A stretch of 60,734 nt of DNA from Micromonospora sp. KC723 (GTDB taxonomy: Bacteria > Actinomycetota > Actinomycetes > Mycobacteriales > Micromonosporaceae), in the NCBI RefSeq assembly GCF_004348595.1, contig NZ_SMKD01000019.1, forward strand, positions 1 to 60,734, in the 5' to 3' direction. The position numbers were made by a program, and so were the translations under genes. The notes beneath the pieces are model-generated. The model was not told where the DNA came from. It saw nothing but the letters and a program-made list of their open reading frames with translations, and did no database searches. Numbering within the stretch: position 1 is the first letter of the stretch; each line of letters starts with the position of its first letter. Shown here piece by piece: positions 8,257 to 16,245 of this stretch.

Positions 8257-8925
8257 ATGTCGAAGTTCGCCACCCCCACCCCGATCTCCGTCGCCCTGGA
8301 CATCCCCGCCGGGCGCGTGCGGTTCATCGCCGCCGACCGTGCCGACACCACCGTCGAGGTTCTGCCCGCCGACGCCACCAAGGGCCGCGACGTGAAGGCG
8401 GCGCAGCAGACGAGGGTCGAGTACGGCGACGGCGTCCTGCGGATCCAGGCCCCGGCGGCGAGGAACCAGTACTTCGGCCCTTCCGGATCCATCGAGGTCA
8501 CGGTCCAGTTGCCCGCCGGCTCCCGAGTCGAGGCGACGTCGTCCTGTGTCGAGTTCCGGGGCGTCGGACGCTTCGGCGACGTCGCCTTCGGAGGCGCGCA
8601 GGGCGCGATCAAGATCGACGAAGCCGCGAGCGTCCGGGTCACCACCGCCGCCGGCGACGTCACGGTCGGCCGCCTGGACGGCCCCGCCGAGATCAGCACC
8701 GCGAAGGGCGACATCCACATCCACGAGGCCCGACGCGGCACGGTCGTCCTGCGCACCCGGATGGGCGACGTGTCGATCCGCGCCGCCCACGGCGTATCCG
8801 CCTCCCTGGACGCCGGCACCGGCTACGGCCGGGTCCACAACGCGCTCAAGAACACCGACGGTGTCGCCGACCTGACCATCCACGCCACCACCGGCCACGG
8901 CGACATCGACGCCCGCAGCCGGTAG
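8257..8925 (+). CDS. DUF4097 family beta-strand repeat protein
   Basis: A 222-residue protein made of short repeated beta strands with the DUF4097 look: GSIEVTVQLPAGSRVEA, AASVRVTTAAGDVTVGRL, AEISTAKGDIHIHEAR, then GTVVLRTRMGDVSI. It has no signal peptide, so it is probably cytosolic or membrane-peripheral. The ATG at 8257 has AGGAG six bases upstream. It diverges from the HTH_38-GbsR regulator, an arrangement I remember from Streptomyces, where an alpha/beta hydrolase often follows; here only a stub of such a gene follows. The biochemical role of DUF4097 is not established. Confidence 0.8.
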   Translation: MSKFATPTPISVALDIPAGRVRFIAADRADTTVEVLPADATKGRDVKAAQQTRVEYGDGVLRIQAPAARNQYFGPSGSIEVTVQLPAGSRVEATSSCVEFRGVGRFGDVAFGGAQGAIKIDEAASVRVTTAAGDVTVGRLDGPAEISTAKGDIHIHEARRGTVVLRTRMGDVSIRAAHGVSASLDAGTGYGRVHNALKNTDGVADLTIHATTGHGDIDARSR

Positions 8926-8996
8926 GAGCACCGCCCCCACCGTGACACGGCCGTCCACCGCTCCTCATCCACACAACGACCCCGGAGAGGAGAACC

Positions 8997-9089
8997 ATGA
9001 TCAACACGCAGTCCAGCTGGACCGGCCTGGTGAGCGGTTCGGCTGGAGCCGCTCGCGACCCACGACGCCTTCCTCACCCCGCCCGGTGA
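8997..9089 (+). pseudogene. Truncated gene remnant, possibly of an alpha/beta hydrolase
   Basis: A good SD (AGGAG) and ATG start a 30-residue frame (MINTQSSWTG...) that ends at a TGA. The opening residues resemble the N-terminus of alpha/beta hydrolases that commonly follow DUF4097 genes in streptomycetes (recalled, not searched), but the hydrolase body is missing. The likely reading is a deletion that left the translation start. Alternatively it is a genuine short peptide. It overlaps the 3' end of the minus-strand hypothetical gene by 16 bp. Confidence 0.4.
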
Positions 9090-9340
9090 GGTTGACCGCG
9101 GTAGCGAGGGGGGCGAGGTCGAGGGCAGTCGCCCCCGGCCTCGCCGGTGGTCAATAGTTCTCGACGCCTGTTGGCGGTCCACGGCCACCACCAGGCGGGT
9201 CGTCGCCGCGGGTGGTCGTCCGGTACGACCGGGGCGTCGGGCAGGGCGGACCAGACGTCGGCCCGGGTCTGCCAGTCGTCGAACACCGCGCGGAACATCA
9301 GGTGGGTCTCGCCTGAACGGGTACGCCTCACGGAAGCCAC
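9074..9340 (-). CDS. Small hypothetical protein
   Basis: An 88-residue frame from a GTG at 9340 with AAGGAG five to six bases upstream, which is the main support. The first half (VRRTRSGETHLMFRAVFDDW, then TRADVWSALPDAP) looks like a real folded protein with balanced composition. The second half is Arg/Pro-rich and may be read-through into non-homologous DNA after a deletion, consistent with the gene stub on the other strand. No family is recognised. Confidence 0.4.
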   Translation of the reverse strand: MASVRRTRSGETHLMFRAVFDDWQTRADVWSALPDAPVVPDDHPRRRPAWWWPWTANRRRELLTTGEAGGDCPRPRPPRYRGQPHRAG

Positions 9341-9391
9341 GACATCTCCTTCGAACATGGTTGGGGGCAGGGGCGGTCACCCGAGCCTGTC

Positions 9392-9417
9392 CGTTACCGG
9401 TAACGTGACCGCTAACG
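9392..9417. promoter_or_regulatory. Tandem LacI-type palindromes upstream of the LacI gene
   Basis: CGTTACCGGTAACG at 9392-9405 is a perfect 14-bp palindrome with the central CG typical of LacI-family operators. A second copy, CGTGACCGCTAACG at 9404-9417, matches at 12 of 14 positions and shares the CG junction. The pair lies 73 bp before the LacI-family start codon, suggesting autoregulation. Confidence 0.7.
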
Positions 9418-9489
9418 AAGCTTCTCGCACCGGGCTCCGGCCGTCAACCGGAAAGCCGGGACGGAAGCGGTCATGGTTGAGTAGGGAGC

Positions 9490-10503
9490 GTGGTGGAGAA
9501 GAACGGGACGATGCCGGCGCACACCGGCAGACGGGTCACGCTCAGGGACGTCGCCCGGGTGGCAGGCGTCTCGCACCAGACCGTCTCGCGGGCGATCAAC
9601 GGCAAGGGTGAGATCGACCCCGAGACCCAGCGCCGGGTGCTCGACGTCGCACGGGAACTGCGCTACCGGCCCAGCCGGTTCGGCCGCGGGCTCGTCCGGC
9701 CCGACGTGGTGACCGTCGGCCTGGTCGTCCCGGACGTGGTCAACCCGTTCTTCCCGGAGTTCGTCGCCGGCGTGATCGAAGCGGCGGGTGAGCGGGACTG
9801 GCAGGTCGTCGTCGCCAGCACGGAGAACGACCGCCCTCGCGAGTTGGCGCTTCTTCGGTCACTCGTCCGGCAGGTCGACGCGCTCGTCGCCTACGTCAGC
9901 CACACCGACGAGGAACTGGAGCCGTACGTCGCGGGCGTGCCGCTGGTCATCGTCGACCGAGGGCTGGACTCGGCGACGTACGCGTTGGTGCGGGTGGACA
10001 CCGAAGCGGGCATCCGGGCCGGGCTGGGGCACCTGATCGAACGGGGGCACACCCGCATCGGCATGATCGACTGTGTCTCCACCTGTGAGCCGGAGGTACG
10101 GCGCCAGACCTTCCTCGACGTCGCTCACACCCATCGGCTACCGGTCGACGAGGGCTGGGTCGTCCTCGGCGAGCAGTCGACAGCCGGCGGCGGCGACGCG
10201 TTCGAGACGCTGCGCGCCACACACCCCGACGTCACCGCGATCCTCGCCTTCAACGACCTCGTCGCGATCGGCGCGTTCCAGGCGGCCCGTCGCCTCGGCG
10301 TCGCCGTGCCGGCCGAGTGCGCACTGGTGGGTTTCGACGGTTTGAGCATCGGGGAACTGATCGATCCACCGCTCACCACGATCCACCTCGACAAACGGCG
10401 ACTCGGCGAACTCGCCATCCACCAGGTGGCGCAACTCCTGGCCGGTGAACTGCCACCACCGGCACTGCTCAGCCCCCGTCTGGTGGTACGCGGCACGACG
10501 TGA
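9490..10503 (+). CDS. LacI-family transcriptional regulator
   Basis: About 337 residues. The LacI helix-turn-helix and hinge are clear (VTLRDVARVAGVSHQTVSRA, then LRYRPSRFGRGL), followed by the periplasmic-binding-protein-like ligand domain (VTVGLVVPDVVNPFF, IGMIDCVS, ILAFNDLVAIGAFQAARRLG, ALVGFDGLSIGELIDPPLTTI). The GTG at 9490 follows GGGAG; a second GTG (9493) and an ATG (9511) are alternatives. Tandem palindromes upstream probably bind it. The convergent MHS transporter is the nearest partner and the flavoprotein at 12.1 kb the next; a sugar or organic-acid ligand is likely but cannot be named. Confidence 0.92.
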   Translation: MVEKNGTMPAHTGRRVTLRDVARVAGVSHQTVSRAINGKGEIDPETQRRVLDVARELRYRPSRFGRGLVRPDVVTVGLVVPDVVNPFFPEFVAGVIEAAGERDWQVVVASTENDRPRELALLRSLVRQVDALVAYVSHTDEELEPYVAGVPLVIVDRGLDSATYALVRVDTEAGIRAGLGHLIERGHTRIGMIDCVSTCEPEVRRQTFLDVAHTHRLPVDEGWVVLGEQSTAGGGDAFETLRATHPDVTAILAFNDLVAIGAFQAARRLGVAVPAECALVGFDGLSIGELIDPPLTTIHLDKRRLGELAIHQVAQLLAGELPPPALLSPRLVVRGTT

Positions 10504-10621
10504 CCCCGTGGCTGCCGGAAACCGACATCGCCTCCGTCACCGGCCCCGAAACCGACGATGGTGGTGGTGAACCCGGCCGTTCCCTCCGCACCGCCCGGCG
10601 TGCTGCTCATCAACCCCGAGG

Positions 10622-11923
10622 TCACCGCGCGACCCGCGCCGCGGGCTTCTTCTCGCGCATCCGCCGGACCATGAGGCCGCCGACGATGACGGCGATGCCG
10701 GCCAGCAGCATGACGACGATCATGGGTACGACCGAGCCGTCGGTCGCGCCGACCAGGGCGAGGGCGGGTATCGGCAGGAGCCCGCCGATCAGCACGCTGA
10801 GGGTGAGGACCACGGCGAGGCCGAGATAGCGCACCTCGACGGGGAACAGGTCGGCGGTCAGCGCCGGCGCCATCCCCGTGACGATCGCGTGGGGCACGAC
10901 ACCGACCAGCATGGCCGTGAACAGCGCCGGAGCGGACCCGGCCTCGACCAGGAGGTACGAGGGTGCCGCCCAGAGGGTCCACCAGATACCCGCGATGATG
11001 ATCATCCGTACCCGGTTCGCACGGTCGCCGTAGTAGGCGGAGACAGTGGCGATCACGGTCAGCGCGATCGCGGTCAGCAGCAACGCCCACTGCACGGTCG
11101 TGGTGCTCAGCTCAGGCACGAAGTTCTTCGTGTAGGCGAGCAGGCTGGTCAGGAACGCGTAGAAGAAGGTGGACGGGCCGATCCAGATCAGAATGGCGCC
11201 GAGCAGGGGGCGTCCCCACCCGCGGAACAACGTACGCAGTCGACCGGCGGCCCGTTCCCGGCGGATCCGGCTTTCCGCGGCGATGAACTCGGGTGTCTCC
11301 GCCAGCCGGGTACGAAGCACCAGCCCGAAGACCAGGAGCACCGCGCTGAACAGGAACGGGATCCGCCATCCCCAGCTCTGGAAGGTCTCCGCGCCGACCA
11401 CCGTGGTGACCAGCAGCAGTGACACCGAGACGATCAGGAACCCGATGGTGACCCCGATGTAGGCGAAGGCGCCGAAGAAGTTACGCCGATCCGGCGGCGC
11501 GTGCTCGACGCCGACCAGCACCGCGCCCGGAATCTCGCCACCGACGGACAGGCCCTGAACAAGACGCAACACGACGAGCAGGATCGGCGCGGTCACACCG
11601 ATGGCCGGGTAGGTCGGCAGCAGACCGACGCCGATGGTGGCCACGCCCATCAACGTCAGCGAGGTGATCAGCGCCGGTCGTCGGCCGAGCCGGTCGCCCA
11701 TCCGACCGAACAGCACGGCACCCAGCGGTCGGACGAAGAACGCGACCGCGTGGCTCGACACCGCCGCCAGGGTGCCCAGCCAGGGGTGGAAGGCAGGGAA
11801 GAAGATCGGGCCGAAGACGGTCGCCGCGACGAAACCGTAGAGGAAGTACTCGTACGTCTCGAACGCGGTGCCGGCCATCGCGGCGTACGCCACCTGTCTG
11901 GGCTTCAACGTGGGTTCGGTCAT
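10622..11923 (-). CDS. MFS transporter, metabolite:H+ symporter (MHS) type
   Basis: A 433-residue integral membrane protein with 12 predicted helices. The MFS loop signature GRMGDRLGRRPAL lies between helices 2 and 3, and RLVQGLSVGGEIPGA is the characteristic MHS (ProP/KgtP) stretch of helix 4. These carriers import carboxylates, betaines or aromatic acids with protons. The ATG at 11923 has GGGAGGG five bases upstream. A strong terminator at 12076-12109 separates it from the upstream flavoprotein gene, so it probably has its own promoter. Import rather than export is the family habit, so linkage to the biosynthetic locus is uncertain. Confidence 0.88.
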   Translation of the reverse strand: MTEPTLKPRQVAYAAMAGTAFETYEYFLYGFVAATVFGPIFFPAFHPWLGTLAAVSSHAVAFFVRPLGAVLFGRMGDRLGRRPALITSLTLMGVATIGVGLLPTYPAIGVTAPILLVVLRLVQGLSVGGEIPGAVLVGVEHAPPDRRNFFGAFAYIGVTIGFLIVSVSLLLVTTVVGAETFQSWGWRIPFLFSAVLLVFGLVLRTRLAETPEFIAAESRIRRERAAGRLRTLFRGWGRPLLGAILIWIGPSTFFYAFLTSLLAYTKNFVPELSTTTVQWALLLTAIALTVIATVSAYYGDRANRVRMIIIAGIWWTLWAAPSYLLVEAGSAPALFTAMLVGVVPHAIVTGMAPALTADLFPVEVRYLGLAVVLTLSVLIGGLLPIPALALVGATDGSVVPMIVVMLLAGIAVIVGGLMVRRMREKKPAARVAR

Positions 11924-12075
11924 CCGGTGCCCTCCCCTGCTGCTCGCGGGCCTTCCCGGAAGGGCTGGCGATAAACCAGACGAGGGCGCGGGTCAACCAC
12001 CGACGGCCGCGGAGCCTGCCCCAGGGCACCAGGAGGTTCCCGGCGGTGTTCGCGCTGCCCAGGCCGTGGGGCGTG

Positions 12076-12109
12076 CCGAAGGGCCCTCGCCGGCGGCGGG
12101 GCCCTTCGG
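12076..12109 (-). terminator. Intrinsic-type terminator after the flavoprotein gene
   Basis: A perfect 11-bp stem, CCGAAGGGCCC (12076-12086) with GGGCCCTTCGG (12099-12109), and a 12-nt loop. It lies 12 bp past the stop of the minus-strand gene ending at 12121. No U-tract follows, as is common in actinomycetes. Confidence 0.75.
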
Positions 12110-12120
12110 ATGCGGTGGGT

Positions 12121-13308
12121 TCAGATGTACAGCGTGTTGGGCTCCAGGCCGCACAGCACGCGCCCGTACAACTCGTCGTTGGTGTTCGGGTGCATGAGGG
12201 CGTGCATGTTGACGGCGTGGACGTCGCGGGCGATGCGCTGGATCGGCACGTCGCTGTAGATGGACGAGCCGCCGCTGGCCAGGTTGAGCACGTCGACGGC
12301 GGATTTGGCGAGCCGGCACACCCGGCCCGTGTCGGCCCGCGCCCGCGCACGTTCCTCCAGCGTCCACTGCGTGCCGTCGGCGGCCTTGGCGTCGAGCAGG
12401 CCGGCCAGCCGGTGGGCATGGAACTCGGCTTCGTCGGCGGTCATCGTCGCGTCGGCGACCTGCAAGTGGGTCAGCGGGGCATCCCGCTGGCTCTCGTACG
12501 CGGTGTAGGTGATCTTCCGGCCCGGGAGCCGCTCGAAGAACTCGTCCCGTGCGGCCTTCGCCATGCCCACCACGGCGCCAACCGCCAGCGCCGAGGCGGT
12601 CGGCAACAGTGGCGTGCGGTACACCGGCGAGGCCGCGTTCGTCGCCGACGCGTACTGCTCCGCGAGCACCAACGGAAGGGGCAGGATCCGCTGCTGCGGT
12701 ACGAACACGTCCTGCGCGACGGTGCTGATGCTGCCGGTACCGCGCAGGCCCGAGGTGTGCCAGTCGTCGACGACCTGCATCTGACTCATCGGCACCACCG
12801 CCATGATGGGCCAGAGGCCCGCATCGGGCCCCGGTGCGGGCGCCATCGCCACGACGATCTGCCACTGGCTGTGGTGGGCGCCGCTGATGAAACCCCACTT
12901 GCCGTTGAGTACGAGGCCGCCGTCGACCGGCGTGCACATCGCGGTCGGGCTCAACGTGCCGCACAGACGCACTTCGCCGGCGCCGAACACCTCGTCCTGG
13001 ACCTCGTCGGGCAGCAACGCGGCCATCCATGTGGTGATCGCGTTGACCGCGGCGACCCAAGCCGCTGAGCCGTCGCCCCTGGCGAGCTCGGCGAGCACGT
13101 CCACGACGGTGCGCGCGTCGCTCTCGAAGCCGCCGTACCGCGCAGGCAAGCGCATGCGGAACACACCGGCGGCGCTGAGCGCGGCGACGGTCTCGTCGTG
13201 CAGGCGCCGATGCTCCTCCTGCCACCTCGAGTGCGACTTCAGCAGCGGTGCCAGCTCGGCGGCGGCGGCCACCAGATCGGCCCGTGACGGCGCCTGGGTT
13301 GTCTGCAT
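12121..13308 (-). CDS. Acyl-CoA dehydrogenase-fold flavoprotein (group D monooxygenase-like)
   Basis: A 395-residue chain with the acyl-CoA dehydrogenase fold: an N-terminal helical domain (LPARYGGFESDARTVVDVL), a central beta barrel (VDGGLVLNGKWGFISGAHHS), and a C-terminal helical domain (LNLASGGSSIYSDVPIQRIARD). The FISGAHHS segment and the absence of an acyl-CoA catalytic Glu that I can place point to the reduced-flavin hydroxylases (HsaA, NcnH, ActVA-ORF5 type). These need FADH2 or FMNH2 from a separate reductase, and none is encoded nearby. An SD-like GGAGGGTGAGGC precedes the ATG at 13308. A hydroxylase acting on a phenol in the tyrosine-derived pathway is attractive but inferred. Confidence 0.8.
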   Translation of the reverse strand: MQTTQAPSRADLVAAAAELAPLLKSHSRWQEEHRRLHDETVAALSAAGVFRMRLPARYGGFESDARTVVDVLAELARGDGSAAWVAAVNAITTWMAALLPDEVQDEVFGAGEVRLCGTLSPTAMCTPVDGGLVLNGKWGFISGAHHSQWQIVVAMAPAPGPDAGLWPIMAVVPMSQMQVVDDWHTSGLRGTGSISTVAQDVFVPQQRILPLPLVLAEQYASATNAASPVYRTPLLPTASALAVGAVVGMAKAARDEFFERLPGRKITYTAYESQRDAPLTHLQVADATMTADEAEFHAHRLAGLLDAKAADGTQWTLEERARARADTGRVCRLAKSAVDVLNLASGGSSIYSDVPIQRIARDVHAVNMHALMHPNTNDELYGRVLCGLEPNTLYI

Positions 13309-13372
13309 GCCTCACCCTCCTCGGCGTTCTGACCGGTCACACCCCCGAATGCTCACATGCCGCAACCCGGCT

Positions 13373-13409
13373 GCTCATCTCCTGGATTGCCGCAATCGGG
13401 AAGATGAGC
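13373..13409. promoter_or_regulatory. Nested inverted repeat between divergent genes
   Basis: Outer arms GCTCATCT (13373-13380) and AGATGAGC (13402-13409) enclose inner arms GATTGC (13385-13390) and GCAATC (13392-13397). The whole lies in the 439-bp divergent promoter region between the flavoprotein (minus) and SDR (plus) genes. It could be an operator with four half-sites or a leader hairpin of the minus-strand transcript. Confidence 0.5.
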
Positions 13410-13437
13410 CGCAGGCTGGACTGGTGAGACGGTCGAC

Positions 13438-13489
13438 GGCAGCAGCGAAGTCGGTCGCCGGCTGACCCGGCAGCGGCGAAGTCGGTCGC
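13438..13489. repeat. Two near-identical 21-bp direct repeats
   Basis: GGCAGCAGCGAAGTCGGTCG-C at 13438-13458 and its copy at 13469-13489 differ at one base and are spaced 31 bp (about three helical turns). They lie in the divergent promoter region, so they are candidate activator sites. Confidence 0.5.
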
Positions 13490-13643
13490 GGGCCTCGCCG
13501 GGCACCCCGCGCTCCTGGACGTTGGCGGTCCGGCGCAGCGCCAGCGTGGCGGAGGGCCCACCGGTGCCGGCCCTGATCACGAGTGGCCTCGCCGGTGACG
13601 ATCGCTCACCGTCCAAGGGCGGGGCGTCGTCGAACGGCGACTC

Positions 13644-13657
13644 TCCACACGTGTGGA
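13644..13657. promoter_or_regulatory. Perfect 14-bp palindrome upstream of the SDR gene
   Basis: TCCACACGTGTGGA, centred on CACGTG, lies about 90 bp upstream of the SDR start. It is perfect over 14 bp and is a likely operator for the plus-strand tailoring genes. CACGTG also occurs upstream of the halogenase, acyltransferase and solute-binding-fold genes. Confidence 0.5.
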
Positions 13658-13747
13658 CTCTCGGCGATTTCTTCGGGCGTGCGGACGTGCGGTGGCGCGC
13701 AACGTCGGAGATGTTCCGGCCGGCGGGGCGGTGCGACGCTCTACGCC

Positions 13748-14500
13748 ATGTCAGATTTCAGTGGCAAGACGATCCTCATCACCGGCGGCGGGACCGGTAT
13801 CGGCCTCGCCGTCGCCCGGCGGGTGCTCGACGCGGGTGGTCAGGTCGTGCTGGCCGGCCGCAGCGCCGACCGGCTCGGCGTGGCGGCGAAGGACCTCGAC
13901 GCCGACGACCGCGTGCTCGCGATGCCCACGGACGTGTCGGCACCGGATCAGCTCCGCGAGCTGATGGAGCGGGTCAAGGACAGGTTCGGCAACCTGCAGG
14001 GCGTGGTCGCCAATGCCGGTGTCGGCCTCCGCGCGCGCCTCGCCGACGTGACCGAGGCCGACTTCGACCAGGTCGTCGGGACGAACTTCAAGGGTGTGTA
14101 CTTCACCGTCCAGACGGCACTCCCCCTTCTCACCGACGGCGCGTCGGTGGTGCTCGTGTCGTCCTGGCTCGCGCACCGGGGCATGGCCGCGGGGTCGCTC
14201 TACGCGGCCACCAAGGCCGCGGTGCTGAACCTGGCCCGTTCCCTCGCCCCCGAGTTGGCGGAGCGGTCCATCCGGATCAACACCGTGACGCCCGGTCACA
14301 TCAAGACGGAGATGTTCGACGCCGTGACCGGCAACGACCAGATCCGCGAGTTCTTCCGCGGGCAGGTCGCGCTCGGCCGCATCGGTCAGCCCCGGGACGT
14401 CGCCGACGCGGTGGCCTTCCTGCTCTCGCCGGCCGCGTCCTACGTCAGTGGTCAGGAACTCGTCGTCGACGGCGGCCTGGTCGGGTCGATCGCCGGCTGA
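13748..14500 (+). CDS. Short-chain dehydrogenase/reductase (classical SDR)
   Basis: A 250-residue NAD(P)-dependent [11 protein letters not shown] is the cofactor turn (residues ~11-18), NAG follows at ~88, SS is the catalytic Ser region near 135, and YAATK gives the catalytic Tyr and Lys. The PGHIKTEMF and GQELVVDGG tail is usual for the family. The ATG at 13748 fits the family start, though no strong SD is visible. The monooxygenase gene begins 18 bp downstream, so they are co-transcribed. A likely role is oxidation or reduction of an alcohol/ketone on the pathway intermediate. Confidence 0.9.
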   Translation: MSDFSGKTILITGGGTGIGLAVARRVLDAGGQVVLAGRSADRLGVAAKDLDADDRVLAMPTDVSAPDQLRELMERVKDRFGNLQGVVANAGVGLRARLADVTEADFDQVVGTNFKGVYFTVQTALPLLTDGASVVLVSSWLAHRGMAAGSLYAATKAAVLNLARSLAPELAERSIRINTVTPGHIKTEMFDAVTGNDQIREFFRGQVALGRIGQPRDVADAVAFLLSPAASYVSGQELVVDGGLVGSIAG

Positions 14501-14518
14501 CGGCACATTCGTGAGAGG

Positions 14519-15931
14519 GTGACGAACTTGCCTGCTAACAATGGCGGCCACGGGACCCGGGCGGTGGTGCTCGGCGGCAGCATCGCCGGGCTCTTCGCGG
14601 CCCGCGTGCTCTCGGACGCGTACGACGAGGTTCTGATCGTCGACCGCGACCTCCTGCTCGGCGTAGAGGGGCCGCGCCGGAGCTGCCCGCAGGGCCGGCA
14701 CATCAACGGCTTGCTCGCACGCGGTCAGCAGACGATGGAGGAACTGTTCCCGGGTATCACCGACGAGATCATCGCCGACGGGGTGCCGACCGGTGACCTC
14801 GCCGGTGACGTCCGGTGGTACTTCAACGGCAAGCATCTCAAGCAGCAGCACGCCGGGCTGCTCTGCCTCGCGGCCACCCGCCCCTTGCTGGAGAAGCACA
14901 TCCGGGCGCGGACCCAGGTGATCCCGAACATCACCTTCGCCGAGCAGCACGAAGTCCTCGGCCTGCAGACCTCGGCGGGGGGAGCCCGGGTGACCGGCGT
15001 CCGGGTGCAGCGTCTCGAGAGCGACGAGGAGGAGATACTGCGCGCCGATCTGGTCGTCGACGCGACGGGCCGGGGCTCCCGCATGCCGGTGTGGCTGGAG
15101 GAGCTCGGCTACGGCCGGGTCGAGGAGGAGAGCCGGAAGGTCGGGTTGGGCTACGTCACCCAGCACTACCGGCTGGCCAAGGACGCCCACTTCGGCGATG
15201 TGTCGATCAATCCGGTGGCGTCGGCCGAGGTGCCCCGCGGCGCCATCTTCGTGCGGACCGACGGCGACCGGATCGAGATGACCACGTACGGCATGCTGGG
15301 CGACCACCCGCCGACGGACACGGCCGGCCTGCGCGAGTGGATGAGGACGATGGCGGTGCCCGACATCTACGACGCGCTCGAGGGCGCCGAGGCGCTCGAC
15401 GAGCCGGTCGCGTTCAAGTTCCCGACCACCATCCGGCGCAGGTACGAGCGCATGAGCAGGCTCCCGGACGGACTGGTCGCCACTGGCGACGCCGTCTGCT
15501 GTTTCAACCCGGTGTACGCGCAGGGGATGACCGTCGCCGCGCTCGGCGCGCTGACCCTGCGCTCGCACCTGCACACCGGCGCCGCGCCAGAGCCGCGCCG
15601 GTACTTCCAGGATCTCGCCCGCGACGTCATCGATGCCCCGTGGGAGATGACCAAGACGGTGGACCTTGGATTCCCCGGCGTGGAGGGGGAGCGGACGCTG
15701 AAGGTGCGGTTGGGCCAGGCATTCCTCAAGCGGGTGCAGCTCGCCGCCACGCGCGACGGCGCCGTCACGGCGGCGTACATGCGCGCCGCCGGGCTGGTCG
15801 ACCGGCCCGAGGCGATGATGCGGCCGGGATTCGTTCTTCGTGTGCTGTGGAAGTCGTGGTTCGGCGGCCAGCCCGCGCCGACCAGGGCGTCGTCTGCCGC
15901 GCACCACATTCCGGACGCGGTCGCCGGCTGA
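14519..15931 (+). CDS. FAD-dependent monooxygenase/oxidoreductase (PHBH-like)
   Basis: About 470 residues with a GTG start at 14519; upstream GTGs are blocked by stops. The N-terminal GGSIAGLFAARVL is the dinucleotide-binding turn for FAD. DLVVDATGRGSRMPVWL is the second conserved NAD(P)/FAD strand with DxxGR. GLVATGDAVCCFNPVYAQGM is the GD motif that contacts the FAD ribityl chain. The overall layout resembles aromatic hydroxylases and epoxidases of secondary metabolism. It follows the SDR by 18 bp and precedes the halogenase by 314 bp. Ring or benzylic hydroxylation, or epoxidation of an unsaturated partner, are possible; the substrate is not determinable. Confidence 0.85.
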   Translation: MTNLPANNGGHGTRAVVLGGSIAGLFAARVLSDAYDEVLIVDRDLLLGVEGPRRSCPQGRHINGLLARGQQTMEELFPGITDEIIADGVPTGDLAGDVRWYFNGKHLKQQHAGLLCLAATRPLLEKHIRARTQVIPNITFAEQHEVLGLQTSAGGARVTGVRVQRLESDEEEILRADLVVDATGRGSRMPVWLEELGYGRVEEESRKVGLGYVTQHYRLAKDAHFGDVSINPVASAEVPRGAIFVRTDGDRIEMTTYGMLGDHPPTDTAGLREWMRTMAVPDIYDALEGAEALDEPVAFKFPTTIRRRYERMSRLPDGLVATGDAVCCFNPVYAQGMTVAALGALTLRSHLHTGAAPEPRRYFQDLARDVIDAPWEMTKTVDLGFPGVEGERTLKVRLGQAFLKRVQLAATRDGAVTAAYMRAAGLVDRPEAMMRPGFVLRVLWKSWFGGQPAPTRASSAAHHIPDAVAG

Positions 15932-16166
15932 CCGCGCGATCGCCCCGCGGGCCTCCTTCGGACAGCGAGCGCCGCGGGTCGGACTGACAGGCGATGTCGG
16001 CGCAAGGGTGGACGCCGTCGTCGGCGCGGCCCGCAAGGACGTACGGCCGAGTCCGGCGCGCTCGTCGGCGCTCCCTCGCAGGAGGGCGTTCCTGACCGAG
16101 CTCGGCACGGCATGCTCGGAGATGACCGGGCATCGGATGGGCGCTGACGATTGCAAGTGCGGACCT

Positions 16167-16218
16167 GTCCCGTAACGGGACCGGCGAACTGGGCACGTGC
16201 CGGCGGGACCGGCACGTG
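16167..16218. promoter_or_regulatory. Two inverted repeats upstream of the halogenase
   Basis: GTCCCGT-A-ACGGGAC (16167-16181) is followed by a perfect 10-bp stem, CACGTGCCGG (16194-16203) and CCGGCACGTG (16209-16218), with loop CGGGA. The second ends 27 bp before the halogenase ATG. They could be operators of a pathway regulator, or an attenuating or terminating hairpin in the 314-bp gap after the monooxygenase gene. Confidence 0.6.
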
Positions 16219-16245
16219 ACAAGCCGACACAGCGAGGTGCATCAC

